Assembly (NCBI RefSeq): GCF_902459525.1 | Contig: NZ_LR699166.1 | Coordinates: 1,748,501 to 1,812,500 of the forward strand | Direction: 5' to 3' | Source of the DNA: Sideroxydans sp. CL21 | Lineage (GTDB): Bacteria; Pseudomonadota; Gammaproteobacteria; Burkholderiales; Gallionellaceae | DNA: 64,000 nucleotides | Notes under the pieces: model-generated | What the model saw: only the letters and a program-made list of their open reading frames with translations | What the model was told of the DNA's origin: nothing | Databases searched by the model: none | Shown: piece after piece, positions 42,013-50,261 of the stretch | How the letters are laid out: the number at the start of each line of letters is the position of its first letter | Numbering within the stretch: position 1 is the stretch's first letter | Program-made: the position numbers and the translations under genes

Positions 42013-42611
42013 CTCAAGAACGCTATCAAGCCGCCATCGCTGCCTTTGACAAGGCGAATGCCGAAGACCCGAACAAGGAAATGTCCAATGGCAAGGAATA
42101 TCCAAAGGAATTGCTGTACGCACAGCGCATGACCGATATGCAGGAACGTTATGTGCCTGAAGCATCAGAAGCTGTAAAACTCGCCGTGCGCGCCCAGCAC
42201 ATCCAGCGCTGGAAAAGTCCGCGCAGCAACTTCCCCATGGATCGCAATGGTTATCTGCAGTGGCGCACCGGCTTGTACAAGTTTCACGCCGAGACCGCCG
42301 GCAATCTGATGAAGCAGGTTGGCTACGACGACGAAATGATAGATCGTGTAAAAACGATCATCAGCAAGAAAGCACTCAAGGTCAATCCGGAGACTCAGTT
42401 GATGGAAGACGTGGTGGATCTGGTGTTCATCGAGTATTACATGATCGGTTTTGCCAGCGGCCATCCGGAGTATGACGAAGCCAAGTGGATAGAGATCATC
42501 AAAAAGACTTGGAACAAGATGTCTTCCCGCGCGCACGATTTCGCATTGGCAGGCAAGATCAAGCTGCCTGAAGCACTGGTGCCCTTGATCCTCAAAGCAG
42601 TCAAGGGATAA
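42009..42611 (+). CDS. DUF4202 domain protein in the dsr operon
   Basis: A 200-residue helical protein with [35 protein letters not shown], a histidine- and arginine-containing helix [18 protein letters not shown] and [20 protein letters not shown]. This matches DUF4202, whose His/Asp pattern recalls HD-type metal hydrolases. No activity is known. It overlaps dsrN by four bases and is followed at once by the siroheme synthase gene, so a link to siroheme supply or nucleotide metabolism is possible but unproven. Confidence 0.8.
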   Translation: MTQERYQAAIAAFDKANAEDPNKEMSNGKEYPKELLYAQRMTDMQERYVPEASEAVKLAVRAQHIQRWKSPRSNFPMDRNGYLQWRTGLYKFHAETAGNLMKQVGYDDEMIDRVKTIISKKALKVNPETQLMEDVVDLVFIEYYMIGFASGHPEYDEAKWIEIIKKTWNKMSSRAHDFALAGKIKLPEALVPLILKAVKG

Positions 42612-42612
42612 C

Positions 42613-43992
42613 GTGGATTTCCTGCCCGTATTTCATAACGTCAAAGGCAAACTGTGCCTTGTGGTCGGTGGCGGCGAAGTCGCCAAACGCAAGGCGGGGG
42701 TGTTGCTGGAGGCAGGCGCGATCGTGCGCGTGGTAGCACCCGAGATTGATCCCTCATTGGTGAAGCAACAACATGTTCAACCTGTCGTTGCGAGATTCGA
42801 CCCATCACATCTGGAAGGTGTGACGCTGATCATTGCTGCGACCAATGATCGTAGCGTCAACAAGCAGGTTTCCGAATTGGCGCAAGCGCGCAATATTCCG
42901 GTCAACGTGGTCGATGACCCCGAGCTGTGCTCGATCATCATGCCCGCCATCCTGGACCGTTCTCCATTGATGATCGCATTTTCCAGCGGTGGCGCATCGC
43001 CGGTGCTGACACGCATGATGCGCGGCAAGCTGGAAACGATCATTCCGCAAAACTACAGCCGACTGGCTGCATTTGCCGAACGCTTCCGCGAATTGGTCAA
43101 AACGCGTGTCATCAATCCGGCGAAACGCCGCATATTCTGGGAGAACGCGCTGGAAGGCGTGGTCGCAGAGAAGGTGCTGATCGGGGATGAGGCCGGAGCA
43201 GAAGCCATGTTGCAGAAGATGCTGGCCCATGAGGACAACATCCAGCGTGGCGAGGTATATCTGGTCGGTGCAGGCCCCGGAGATCCGGACTTGCTGACCT
43301 TCCGCGCATTGCGCCTGATGCAGAAAGCGGATGTGGTGGTATACGACAATCTTGTATCCAAGCCCATCGTCGATATGACGCGGCGTGATGCAGAGCGCAT
43401 CTTTGTTGGCAAGAAGCGCGCCGACCATACATTGCGGCAGGAAGAGATCAACGAACTGCTGGTAAGGCTGGCCAAGGAAGGCAAACGCGTGCTGCGCCTG
43501 AAGGGCGGCGACCCGTTCATCTTCGGCCGCGGCGGCGAAGAGATCGAGACCCTGGCAGCAGAAGGCATTCCGTTCCAGGTGGTGCCCGGCATTACTGCAG
43601 CTTCCGGTGTGGCCTCATACGCGGGCATTCCGCTGACGCATCGCGACTATGCGCAATCCTGCATGTTCGTGACCGGGCATCTCAAGGATGGCACCATGAA
43701 TCTGGATTGGGAGGCACTGGCGCGTCCCAAGCAGACCGTCGTGGTGTACATGGGGTTGCATGGACTGGAAACTCTGTGTGGCGAACTCATCAAGCATGGC
43801 ATGCCTGACACCACGCCTATTGCCATCGTGCAACAGGGCACCACACAAAATCAGCGCGTCTTCACCGGCACCTTGGCGACACTGCCCGGCATCGCCGAGC
43901 GCGAAAAACCGCAGGCACCGACTCTCATCATCGTCGGCGGAGTAGTCGCACTTAGGGAAAAGCTGGCCTGGTTCCATCCGCAAAAATCATAA
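42613..43992 (+). CDS. cysG: Siroheme synthase (CysG-like, two- or three-function)
   Basis: 459 residues starting at GTG 42613 with AAGG upstream. The N-terminal third ([20 protein letters not shown]) is the NAD-dependent precorrin-2 dehydrogenase/ferrochelatase, with [17 protein letters not shown]. The C-terminal two thirds is the S-adenosylmethionine-dependent uroporphyrinogen III methyltransferase: [35 protein letters not shown] and [20 protein letters not shown]. It makes siroheme. Its place directly in the dsr operon, two genes after dsrN, shows dedicated cofactor supply for DsrAB. Confidence 0.96.
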   Translation: MDFLPVFHNVKGKLCLVVGGGEVAKRKAGVLLEAGAIVRVVAPEIDPSLVKQQHVQPVVARFDPSHLEGVTLIIAATNDRSVNKQVSELAQARNIPVNVVDDPELCSIIMPAILDRSPLMIAFSSGGASPVLTRMMRGKLETIIPQNYSRLAAFAERFRELVKTRVINPAKRRIFWENALEGVVAEKVLIGDEAGAEAMLQKMLAHEDNIQRGEVYLVGAGPGDPDLLTFRALRLMQKADVVVYDNLVSKPIVDMTRRDAERIFVGKKRADHTLRQEEINELLVRLAKEGKRVLRLKGGDPFIFGRGGEEIETLAAEGIPFQVVPGITAASGVASYAGIPLTHRDYAQSCMFVTGHLKDGTMNLDWEALARPKQTVVVYMGLHGLETLCGELIKHGMPDTTPIAIVQQGTTQNQRVFTGTLATLPGIAEREKPQAPTLIIVGGVVALREKLAWFHPQKS

Positions 43993-44030
43993 TAAGCAGT
44001 CCAAGTCCGATAACAACAGGGAGAGAAAAG

Positions 44031-44933
44031 ATGATGAGTATGACAATCAGAAGTATGTTGTTGCCAGTGTTGTTTCTGTTCATCAGCGCGAACGCGCAGG
44101 CTGCCGATGTGATACTCAAGCCTTTTGTGCTGGCTTCGAAAAGCGCGGGAACGGTTGCCGAAAAATCGGCTCAGGTGAAAACGGCACTGACCACAGCCGG
44201 TTTCACCGTGGCCGGAGAATATGCACCTTATGCGGGTGCCGACATCATCATTGTCACCAACGATGAGTTGAAGAAAAATGCGGCAGCTTCGGAGTTTGGC
44301 GGGTACGGGGCAGTGCAGCGCGTATCGATCACCGAAGTGGGCAAAGAAATACAGGTGAGCTACACCAATCCGGTTTATATGGCAAACGTGTATCGCATGC
44401 AGGGCGACTTGAGCGGCGTGGCGGCATCGTTGGCAACTGCATTGGGTAAGGTGGAGGAATTCGGTGCGCAGGGCATGACGGCAAAACAGGCGCGTGGATA
44501 TCACTACATGATAGGCATGGAATATTTCACTGACCCCAGCGTGCTGGCCGAATACGGCAGCTACGAAGAGGCGGTAAAGGCGGTGGATACCAAGCTGGCA
44601 AGCAACAAGAACGGCGTATCCAAAGTCTACCGTGTCGATATTCCGGGCAAGCAGGAAAGTGTTTTTGGCGTTGCGCTGAAAGGCGGCGACGACAACAAGT
44701 ATATGGACGATCAGTACATCATGAACGAGATCGATTTTCACGATGTTAAATCGACTGCGCACCTGCCTTACGAAGTGCTGGTCTCGGGCAACAAGGTCTA
44801 TGCGCTGTATGCGCGCTTCCGCATCGCCATCGACTTCCCGGATCTGAGCATGATGGGCAAGAACAGCTTCATGAACATCATGAAGGCTCCCGAAGCGATT
44901 CGTCACGCTTTGCAAAATACCGTTCAGAAGTAG
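44031..44933 (+). CDS. Exported conserved hypothetical protein in the dsr operon
   Basis: A 300-residue protein with a clear signal peptide (RSMLLPVLFLFISANAQA). The mature part begins DVILKPFVLASKSAG and contains TALTTAGFTVAGEYAPYAGA, QARGYHYMIGMEYF and IDFHDVKSTAHLPYE. It is a soluble periplasmic protein with one or two alpha/beta domains, no cysteine and no heme motif. I do not recognise a characterised family. GGGAGAG precedes the ATG. Its place after cysG and before the ankyrin gene makes it part of the dsr transcript, so a periplasmic role in sulfur uptake or globule handling is conceivable. Confidence 0.75.
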   Translation: MMSMTIRSMLLPVLFLFISANAQAADVILKPFVLASKSAGTVAEKSAQVKTALTTAGFTVAGEYAPYAGADIIIVTNDELKKNAAASEFGGYGAVQRVSITEVGKEIQVSYTNPVYMANVYRMQGDLSGVAASLATALGKVEEFGAQGMTAKQARGYHYMIGMEYFTDPSVLAEYGSYEEAVKAVDTKLASNKNGVSKVYRVDIPGKQESVFGVALKGGDDNKYMDDQYIMNEIDFHDVKSTAHLPYEVLVSGNKVYALYARFRIAIDFPDLSMMGKNSFMNIMKAPEAIRHALQNTVQK

Positions 44934-44950
44934 ACTACACGGAGGACAGC

Positions 44951-45523
44951 ATGGACACAGATTTGATCGATGCAGTAAAAGCAGGTGATAGCGCTTCTGC
45001 CCATCTGATGCTGGCGGCGGGAGCAGATGCCAATTCTCGCGACGGTGAAAATGCAACGGTTCTGATGATGGCTGCGCATGCGGGTGACCTGGCTATGGTG
45101 CAAGCTTTGATCGGGGGCGGGGCGGACGTCAATGCGTGCGACGAGCGAGGATGGACCCCGCTGTCCAAAGCAGTCTACAACGCGGAGCTGAAGCACGGCT
45201 TTGCCGACGTCGTTCAAGTACTGATCGATGCCGGCGCAAACATCGAGGCCGCCATCGGTTATGGTGTGCGGCCATTGATGCTTGCTGCTGGTTACGGCGA
45301 AACTGCGGTGGTTGAAGCGCTCTTGAATGCAGGTGCGGATGTGCTTGCATGCAATGAGGGTGGATTCACCGCACTGATGATGGTGAAACAGAAACATTAT
45401 GTGGACGTGATCAACCTGTTGCACGAGGCCGAGCAGAATGCCGGTGTTGGCGAGGGTAGCTGCGCCAGCAAGAATGCTCCCGGTTCCAACGTCATCACTT
45501 TTTTGAAACGTCCAAGCGCGTGA
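44951..45523 (+). CDS. Ankyrin-repeat protein in the dsr operon
   Basis: 190 residues with four to five ankyrin units, for example DLIDAVKAGDSASAHLMLAA, GADVNACDERGWTPLSKAVY and ETAVVEALLNAGADVLACNE, spaced 33 residues apart. A tail rich in small residues follows. It is cytoplasmic, without signal peptide. GGAGG is seven bases before the ATG. Ankyrin repeats mediate protein contacts; the partner is likely encoded in the same operon. It lies 17 bases after the periplasmic unknown. Confidence 0.85.
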   Translation: MDTDLIDAVKAGDSASAHLMLAAGADANSRDGENATVLMMAAHAGDLAMVQALIGGGADVNACDERGWTPLSKAVYNAELKHGFADVVQVLIDAGANIEAAIGYGVRPLMLAAGYGETAVVEALLNAGADVLACNEGGFTALMMVKQKHYVDVINLLHEAEQNAGVGEGSCASKNAPGSNVITFLKRPSA

Positions 45524-45561
45524 TACAGCGCGTATCTTGAGTAAAATCGAACGAGGTAACC

Positions 45562-45789
45562 ATGCCCTACTATATCTACCACGTGACCGATTTTCCATTT
45601 CGGCAACTGAAAAAGCTGGAACAGCATGACGTCTACCGGGATGCTTCGGCCAGAGTCAAACAATTGCGCATCGAACTGGTCGTGGGTTCCCCCACGATGA
45701 TCAAGATGATTCATGCCGAGACGGAATTTGATGCCGAGGATTTACTTAACCAGATTCGCGACCCTGCTCCGGAACTGGGAGACGACTGA
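45562..45789 (+). CDS. Small hypothetical protein in the dsr operon
   Basis: A 75-residue protein that begins MPYYIYHVTDFPFRQLKKLE and contains VKQLRIELVVGSPTMIKMIH, ending PAPELGDD. It appears soluble and cysteine-free, with a strand-helix-strand core. I recognise no named family. GAGG precedes the start codon. It lies between the ankyrin gene and the third DsrC-like gene, all on one strand. Confidence 0.7.
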   Translation: MPYYIYHVTDFPFRQLKKLEQHDVYRDASARVKQLRIELVVGSPTMIKMIHAETEFDAEDLLNQIRDPAPELGDD

Positions 45790-45864
45790 ACTTCAGGCAT
45801 GCAGCAACCTTCCGGCAGGCAATAGCCGATTCCATTAAAACCAATGATTATTTAGGAGCAGAAT

Positions 45865-46158
45865 ATGAAAATACCAGTACGCGATGGAGATGGATACCTT
45901 GAGGACATGCTGGATTGGACGCCGGAGATCGGTCGTGCCATGGCAGAGGCGGACGGGTATGAATTAAGCGATGAAAAGTGGTCTCATATCCTCAAGGCGC
46001 GGGAATACTATGAGGAGTTCAATGTCGTTCCGCCTATACGCAAATTTGCAAAATACATCGATCAGGACCAAAAGGAGCTGTTCGATATCTGGATGACGGG
46101 ACCGATGAAACCAATCACCAAGTACGGCGGACTGCCCAAGCCAACCGGATGCGTCTAA
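45865..46158 (+). CDS. DsrC/TusE paralogue with only the terminal cysteine
   Basis: 97 residues with the DsrC fold (DGYLEDMLDWTPEIGRAMAE, LSDEKWSHILKAREYYEEFN) and the ending ITKYGGLPKPTGCV. The penultimate Cys96 is kept but the inner cysteine is Thr85. This is the TusE-like state that can carry sulfur but cannot close an internal disulfide. It is shorter than DsrC by about 14 residues, lacking the loop insertion. It closes the dsr gene run; a hairpin follows at 46216. It could serve as a sulfur relay to DsrC or in tRNA thiolation. Confidence 0.9.
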   Translation: MKIPVRDGDGYLEDMLDWTPEIGRAMAEADGYELSDEKWSHILKAREYYEEFNVVPPIRKFAKYIDQDQKELFDIWMTGPMKPITKYGGLPKPTGCV

Positions 46159-46215
46159 ACTTCCATATGCCTACAGGGCTTGTTGCGTACCACGATCAGT
46201 CTTGATGGGATGCAT

Positions 46216-46250
46216 CAAAATACATTCAGCAATGCGATTAATGTATTTTG
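46216..46250. terminator. 11-bp inverted repeat between convergent genes
   Basis: CAAAATACATT (46216-46226) and AATGTATTTTG (46240-46250) are perfectly complementary. The repeat overlaps the stop codon of the cyclase gene and lies 58 bases past the dsr tail. It lacks a T run beyond the stem, so it may be a weak bidirectional terminator or a binding site. Confidence 0.4.
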
Positions 46251-47941
46251 TGGCTCTGTGGGGATTGTTCAATTGAGCTTTCCCTTGAAAGCAGTTCTTC
46301 GGAGTCTGAGTCTGAAGATAAGAATTGACGCATTTGAATGGTCGATGAGCCGATGTCAGTGTTGTCTGGCGGCCTCGAGTTAATGATATGCCGTGCAGCA
46401 TGACGATCGCTGTTGGCGATATGTCCGCCAAACCAGTCAAACAGCAGAAGCTGGACACGAAACGAGAGGTGAAGCAGGTCATAATTTTCCGTGTCGACTT
46501 CTTCCTTGAGTCCCGTGAAATCGTCAACAAATCGTTTATGTTCTTGCACATGTTTCTTGAGGAACGGGTAGTCATGACGATACATCAGGGCTTCTTCCTC
46601 GCTTGCACTTTCGATCAGGTGGCTTGCAAGATAGGCGAATATTATTCGGATCGCCTTTCTGTCCGCGGCGATGAACGCAGAAATCAATTCATTGACTTTA
46701 GTGAACAGATGCCTGTGTGACAGGTCGATTGTATCGATGTGAACCTGAAACTCCCTTTTCCATTCCATGTGCTTGTTCAGTTCCCCTGTGGAATAGTGTT
46801 GCCCGGTAGTCAGATATTGTTCACAACGCGTGAGATAGATGCGTGCGGGAATATCCTTCGGTGTTGTATCGACACATTCAGTCAGCAACTGAATTGAACG
46901 CTGAATTTCCTTCAAATGATAATAAGCGACCGCCGCTTCAAACTTCACCTTGTTAGCGCGTTTGGCATCTCTTACTTTGACGGTGTCGTTGTCAAAAACT
47001 TCATGGATAGATAGCGGTTGCACTTTACCCTTTACCCGGATGCGATCCAGAAAGCGAATGTCGTATTTTCCCGGGATCGCAAGATCATAAAGGGTGTTCT
47101 GGCTGATTAGAAGCGGGGAAAAGTAACTCTTGGTCGCGTCTTCGATGCGTGAAGCCAGATTGACCACATCTCCAATGACAGTACTATCCATGCGGCTTGT
47201 TCCCCCTACGGTACCGATCATGGCCAGTCCGGTGTTGAGACCGATCCCGATCTGCATCGGGGCGTAGCCGGCCCGAGCCCGCCCTGAATTGTATTTCTCA
47301 AGATTCTCAAGCATGTGAATAGCGCCACTAACAGCATCGTCGGCACTTTGTGTGAAAAGCGCCAGGATGGAGTCGCCTATATATTTATCGATGATGCCGC
47401 GATGAGAACTGATGATAGGCGTCATCTGTGCCAGATAGGAATTGAGAAAGTTGAAGTTTTCTTGCGGAGTCATATTCTCGGACAAGGTGGTGAAGTTGCG
47501 GATGTCCGTACACATGACTGTTAATTTGAGTTCGAACTGGTCTCCCAGCTTGACGTCGAGAATGTTGCTCTTGCCCATCAATGCCAGCAGTTGGTGCGGG
47601 ATCAACCGTCCAAAGGCGCGCTCGGTTTGCTGCAGCTGCAAAAGCGTTTGCTGATGGTCCTCGGTAGCCTTCTTGCGAAGAAGCGTTTCCTGCTCCAGTT
47701 TATCCTTGGCCAAGGTCAATTGAGCTGTACGGCGTGTATTGATCCATTCTGCCTGCGATGCTCGACTGGTCATGCCGAGCACCGCCGCAATCAGAACGCC
47801 AGTCAGGAACGTGATCCATTGCATGCCAAGATCGGTGAAATAGATCGCGATAACGAGCAATGTCACAACAAGAATGACTGCTAGCGCAGCGAGATAAGGC
47901 TGAACTTGATGAAATATTTTACTGAAGCGTATTTTGAGCAC
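46238..47941 (-). CDS. Class III nucleotide cyclase fused to a hemerythrin domain
   Basis: The 567-residue protein starts at GTG 47941 (TGAGGA upstream). Two membrane helices lie at residues ~17-65, then a coiled coil, then a cyclase catalytic domain with metal aspartates in MCTDIRNFT and DKYIGDSILALF and the NTGLAMIGTVGG and VIGDVVNLASRIE blocks. After a helical linker comes a bacteriohemerythrin domain (TIDLSHRHLF, EEALM, KKHVQEHKRF, DWFGGHIANSD) for a di-iron oxygen site. The His normally just before the EEALM motif appears to be Ser, with a His four residues earlier. It would couple oxygen or redox state to cAMP or cGMP output. It is convergent with the dsr operon. Confidence 0.88.
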   Translation of the reverse strand: MLKIRFSKIFHQVQPYLAALAVILVVTLLVIAIYFTDLGMQWITFLTGVLIAAVLGMTSRASQAEWINTRRTAQLTLAKDKLEQETLLRKKATEDHQQTLLQLQQTERAFGRLIPHQLLALMGKSNILDVKLGDQFELKLTVMCTDIRNFTTLSENMTPQENFNFLNSYLAQMTPIISSHRGIIDKYIGDSILALFTQSADDAVSGAIHMLENLEKYNSGRARAGYAPMQIGIGLNTGLAMIGTVGGTSRMDSTVIGDVVNLASRIEDATKSYFSPLLISQNTLYDLAIPGKYDIRFLDRIRVKGKVQPLSIHEVFDNDTVKVRDAKRANKVKFEAAVAYYHLKEIQRSIQLLTECVDTTPKDIPARIYLTRCEQYLTTGQHYSTGELNKHMEWKREFQVHIDTIDLSHRHLFTKVNELISAFIAADRKAIRIIFAYLASHLIESASEEEALMYRHDYPFLKKHVQEHKRFVDDFTGLKEEVDTENYDLLHLSFRVQLLLFDWFGGHIANSDRHAARHIINSRPPDNTDIGSSTIQMRQFLSSDSDSEELLSRESSIEQSPQSHKIH

Positions 47942-48093
47942 AGTCTATCCTCAAGCGTCGGTATATGAGTTTGCCATATGCAGTTTTATCTTTCCATAGC
48001 ACATTGTCACATACATTAATCTGATAGCGGCCGGTGTAAAAGGCAACACTGGTTCTTGCTGTTGAGAACATCGCTCGCCCAGATGATTCGTTA

Positions 48094-49950
48094 TTACTGG
48101 TAAGCACCGATGCTCGAAGCAGCGGATCTTGCGGTGTTCGTTATGTCGGTTGCGGGAGCATTCGCAGTATTGCCTTTACCAAGCAGTGGTGAACCTGCGG
48201 GGGGTGCGAAAAATGATTTAAACAGCTGCGCACCTGTCTGGGTTTCGTCCAAAGTGGGAATGGTTAGAGGTGTTGCGAACGACCAACATGGATTTGCAAA
48301 GGATGATGCGGTATCAAATCCTGTTCCTGATAAACCCGCTGTTGCGGAATATTTTTGCCAATCAGCCAACGTGCTCACAGGTTGTCGATATACCCATATT
48401 GTCACGGGATCGTTAGAAAAACAGTTGTTGTTATTGATGAAGTCGTACGATGCAAGCGGGAGGTTATAGGAGAAACAACTTGTGCTATTTAGTGCATGCG
48501 ATATCCCTGTATACATTACCGTATTATTGGCAACGATATGTCCACTGCCCTCGCCGCTGACTACAATGCCGGTCATGCCCTGTGTGCTTGTCGTTTCATA
48601 ATAAGCCGTGTTGTTAACAATTTTGGCATAACACTCAACATCATCCTGTGGGCGGGCTGAACTCGCCGGCGTCGATATTGCGGCCCCGCCCGAATCGGAT
48701 TGGGAAATGATCAAATTGTTTTCAATTGCACAAGACGGGCAACTGGTGATGTTGATCCCGTTGTTGCCACCATTAACCACGATGTTGTCTGAAAATAATG
48801 CATTCCTGTAAAAAATGCCCCCCGCCGCTCCTGTCGTATTGTTAAAACCCATCCCGTAACATCCCGGATCCGCGTTCATATCTTCGATTACCACATTCCC
48901 GCTTACCGTCAGGTTCGTTACGGCTGCGTGCCCTATCAAGGGAGACCCCATGCACTTAGTGCTGCCACTGACCGTACTAAACCCCTTGATGAAATTTCCG
49001 ACGATAGACACGTTGGATACCGGCTCATGAGAAGCGAGATAAACAGCATGATCAAATTTGTTATCGCTGCCGGTGTCGACAAAGGAATTATAGGATACCG
49101 TCAAATTTGAAGTCCCTCCCAGATACCCGAAATTTAAGATGTTGGTGAAGTGATTGCCGATGATCGTAATGTTGTTAGTGGTGGTTACAGTATCCTGAAC
49201 GCCCGTATCAAAACTATCCATGTCGACATTTTCTATTGCTATGTCGTGTACAGGCGGCATACCTATTGAGGCATTTGAGTAAAGGAAAAATGCAGCCTGA
49301 CCACCCACATGAGGGAAGGGTGACCCCTGGAGTTTTAGGTTCATGAATCGGTAGCCACCACCGCCATTTGTTGTCGAAATCAAATAGTGGTTACCTGTGG
49401 GCGTGTTAATAATTGGCTTTAGTCCAGCCCCCCCAATTGGGTATTCCCTTAACTCGTTACAAATGCTTCCGCTTGCGCAGGACGCATTGGCTGAAAGAAC
49501 AAAAACAAATATCCCTGTAGATGTTGGTGTAAATGAGCCACCGCGACAAAGAGCAGCAGTTCTATTGGCACCTCCGTTCAGCCATGTCATTGCAGCATCT
49601 ATCGTTTGGTACGGAGATGCCTGGGTTCCTGATCCGGCAGTGTCACTTCCCTGCGTAGAACCCGCAGCAGCACATGCTTGATTCGGCCCACTACAATCGC
49701 AGTAATATTGTACTGAAGCCCCCGAATTAATATACGGAGTAGCAACGATGGCAGCATCCGTTGCAGCAATGGTGGATATGCTAGGTTGGGTAGGTGTGGT
49801 GTTCTGAATTGCACTGCAACTTCTGGGAGTGGTGCCCGTGGCAGCGCCAACAGCCGCAGAACCGCCACCGCACGAAGCAAGGGCGAAAATCGCGAACAGT
49901 GCCGCGAAAACGACTCCAGAATGAATCCGTGATTTGCGTCTATCGCTCAT
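48094..49950 (-). CDS. Lipoprotein with right-handed beta-helix repeats
   Basis: 618 residues with a lipoprotein signal: the hydrophobic stretch ends ALASC, making Cys27 the lipidation site, followed by GGGSAAVGAA. The rest has short strand-rich repeats of the pectate-lyase/NosD kind (for example ITIIGNHFTNILNFGYLGG, NLTVSYNSFVDTGSDNK), with many Asn and Gly residues. Segment CDCSGPNQACAAAGS lies near the start. Such surface-exposed beta-helix proteins bind or cleave polysaccharides; no catalytic motif is recognisable here. It is a single gene, with no linked export or glycan genes. Confidence 0.75.
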   Translation of the reverse strand: MSDRRKSRIHSGVVFAALFAIFALASCGGGSAAVGAATGTTPRSCSAIQNTTPTQPSISTIAATDAAIVATPYINSGASVQYYCDCSGPNQACAAAGSTQGSDTAGSGTQASPYQTIDAAMTWLNGGANRTAALCRGGSFTPTSTGIFVFVLSANASCASGSICNELREYPIGGAGLKPIINTPTGNHYLISTTNGGGGYRFMNLKLQGSPFPHVGGQAAFFLYSNASIGMPPVHDIAIENVDMDSFDTGVQDTVTTTNNITIIGNHFTNILNFGYLGGTSNLTVSYNSFVDTGSDNKFDHAVYLASHEPVSNVSIVGNFIKGFSTVSGSTKCMGSPLIGHAAVTNLTVSGNVVIEDMNADPGCYGMGFNNTTGAAGGIFYRNALFSDNIVVNGGNNGINITSCPSCAIENNLIISQSDSGGAAISTPASSARPQDDVECYAKIVNNTAYYETTSTQGMTGIVVSGEGSGHIVANNTVMYTGISHALNSTSCFSYNLPLASYDFINNNNCFSNDPVTIWVYRQPVSTLADWQKYSATAGLSGTGFDTASSFANPCWSFATPLTIPTLDETQTGAQLFKSFFAPPAGSPLLGKGNTANAPATDITNTARSAASSIGAYQ

Positions 49951-50261
49951 TTATGCCCTACAACAGTTTCAGACTTGGTCATCGGATTGAATCAATCCCC
50001 ACATAATATTTTTGGCTAGCGAATTTTTGATGAGTCAAGAATTGCTGTATTTTCAATACCCATGAAACATATATGGAATTGCAAATAATTACAACATCAC
50101 GTTTACATAGCGAGGCAAGAAGTCCCGCTTCATATCAAAATAGCCTGGAGAATATCCCATCTTTAAATTAAGGCTAAAAACGCGTTAAGAATGCGTTAAG
50201 GGAAAGATTCAAGTTAGAATATGCCTCTTGATTCAATTACCGTTTCGACACAGGAGAAAAC
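49951..50261. other. AT-rich gap upstream of the liv-type operon
   Basis: 311 bases between the divergent beta-helix and binding-protein genes. They contain the putative liv promoter with direct repeats (50182-50220). No gene is visible. Confidence 0.5.
50182..50220 (+). promoter_or_regulatory. Putative promoter with 11-bp-spaced GCGTTAAG direct repeats
   Basis: GCGTTAAG occurs at 50182-50189 and again at 50193-50200, one helical turn apart, and TAGAAT at 50215-50220 fits a -10. The repeats fall where a -35 would be, the layout of a class II site for an OmpR/PhoB-type response regulator. It lies about 40 bases before the binding-protein gene. Confidence 0.4.

Noticed and set aside
30168-46158. 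A sulfate-reduction (reductive) dsr system
   Set aside because: dsrEFH and dsrL are present, no dsrD was seen after dsrB, and sat-aprM-aprBA without qmo fits the oxidative direction.
46171-46575. A 134-residue minus-strand frame at the end of the cyclase gene
   Set aside because: It overlaps the hemerythrin part of the cyclase in another frame and lacks any start signal.
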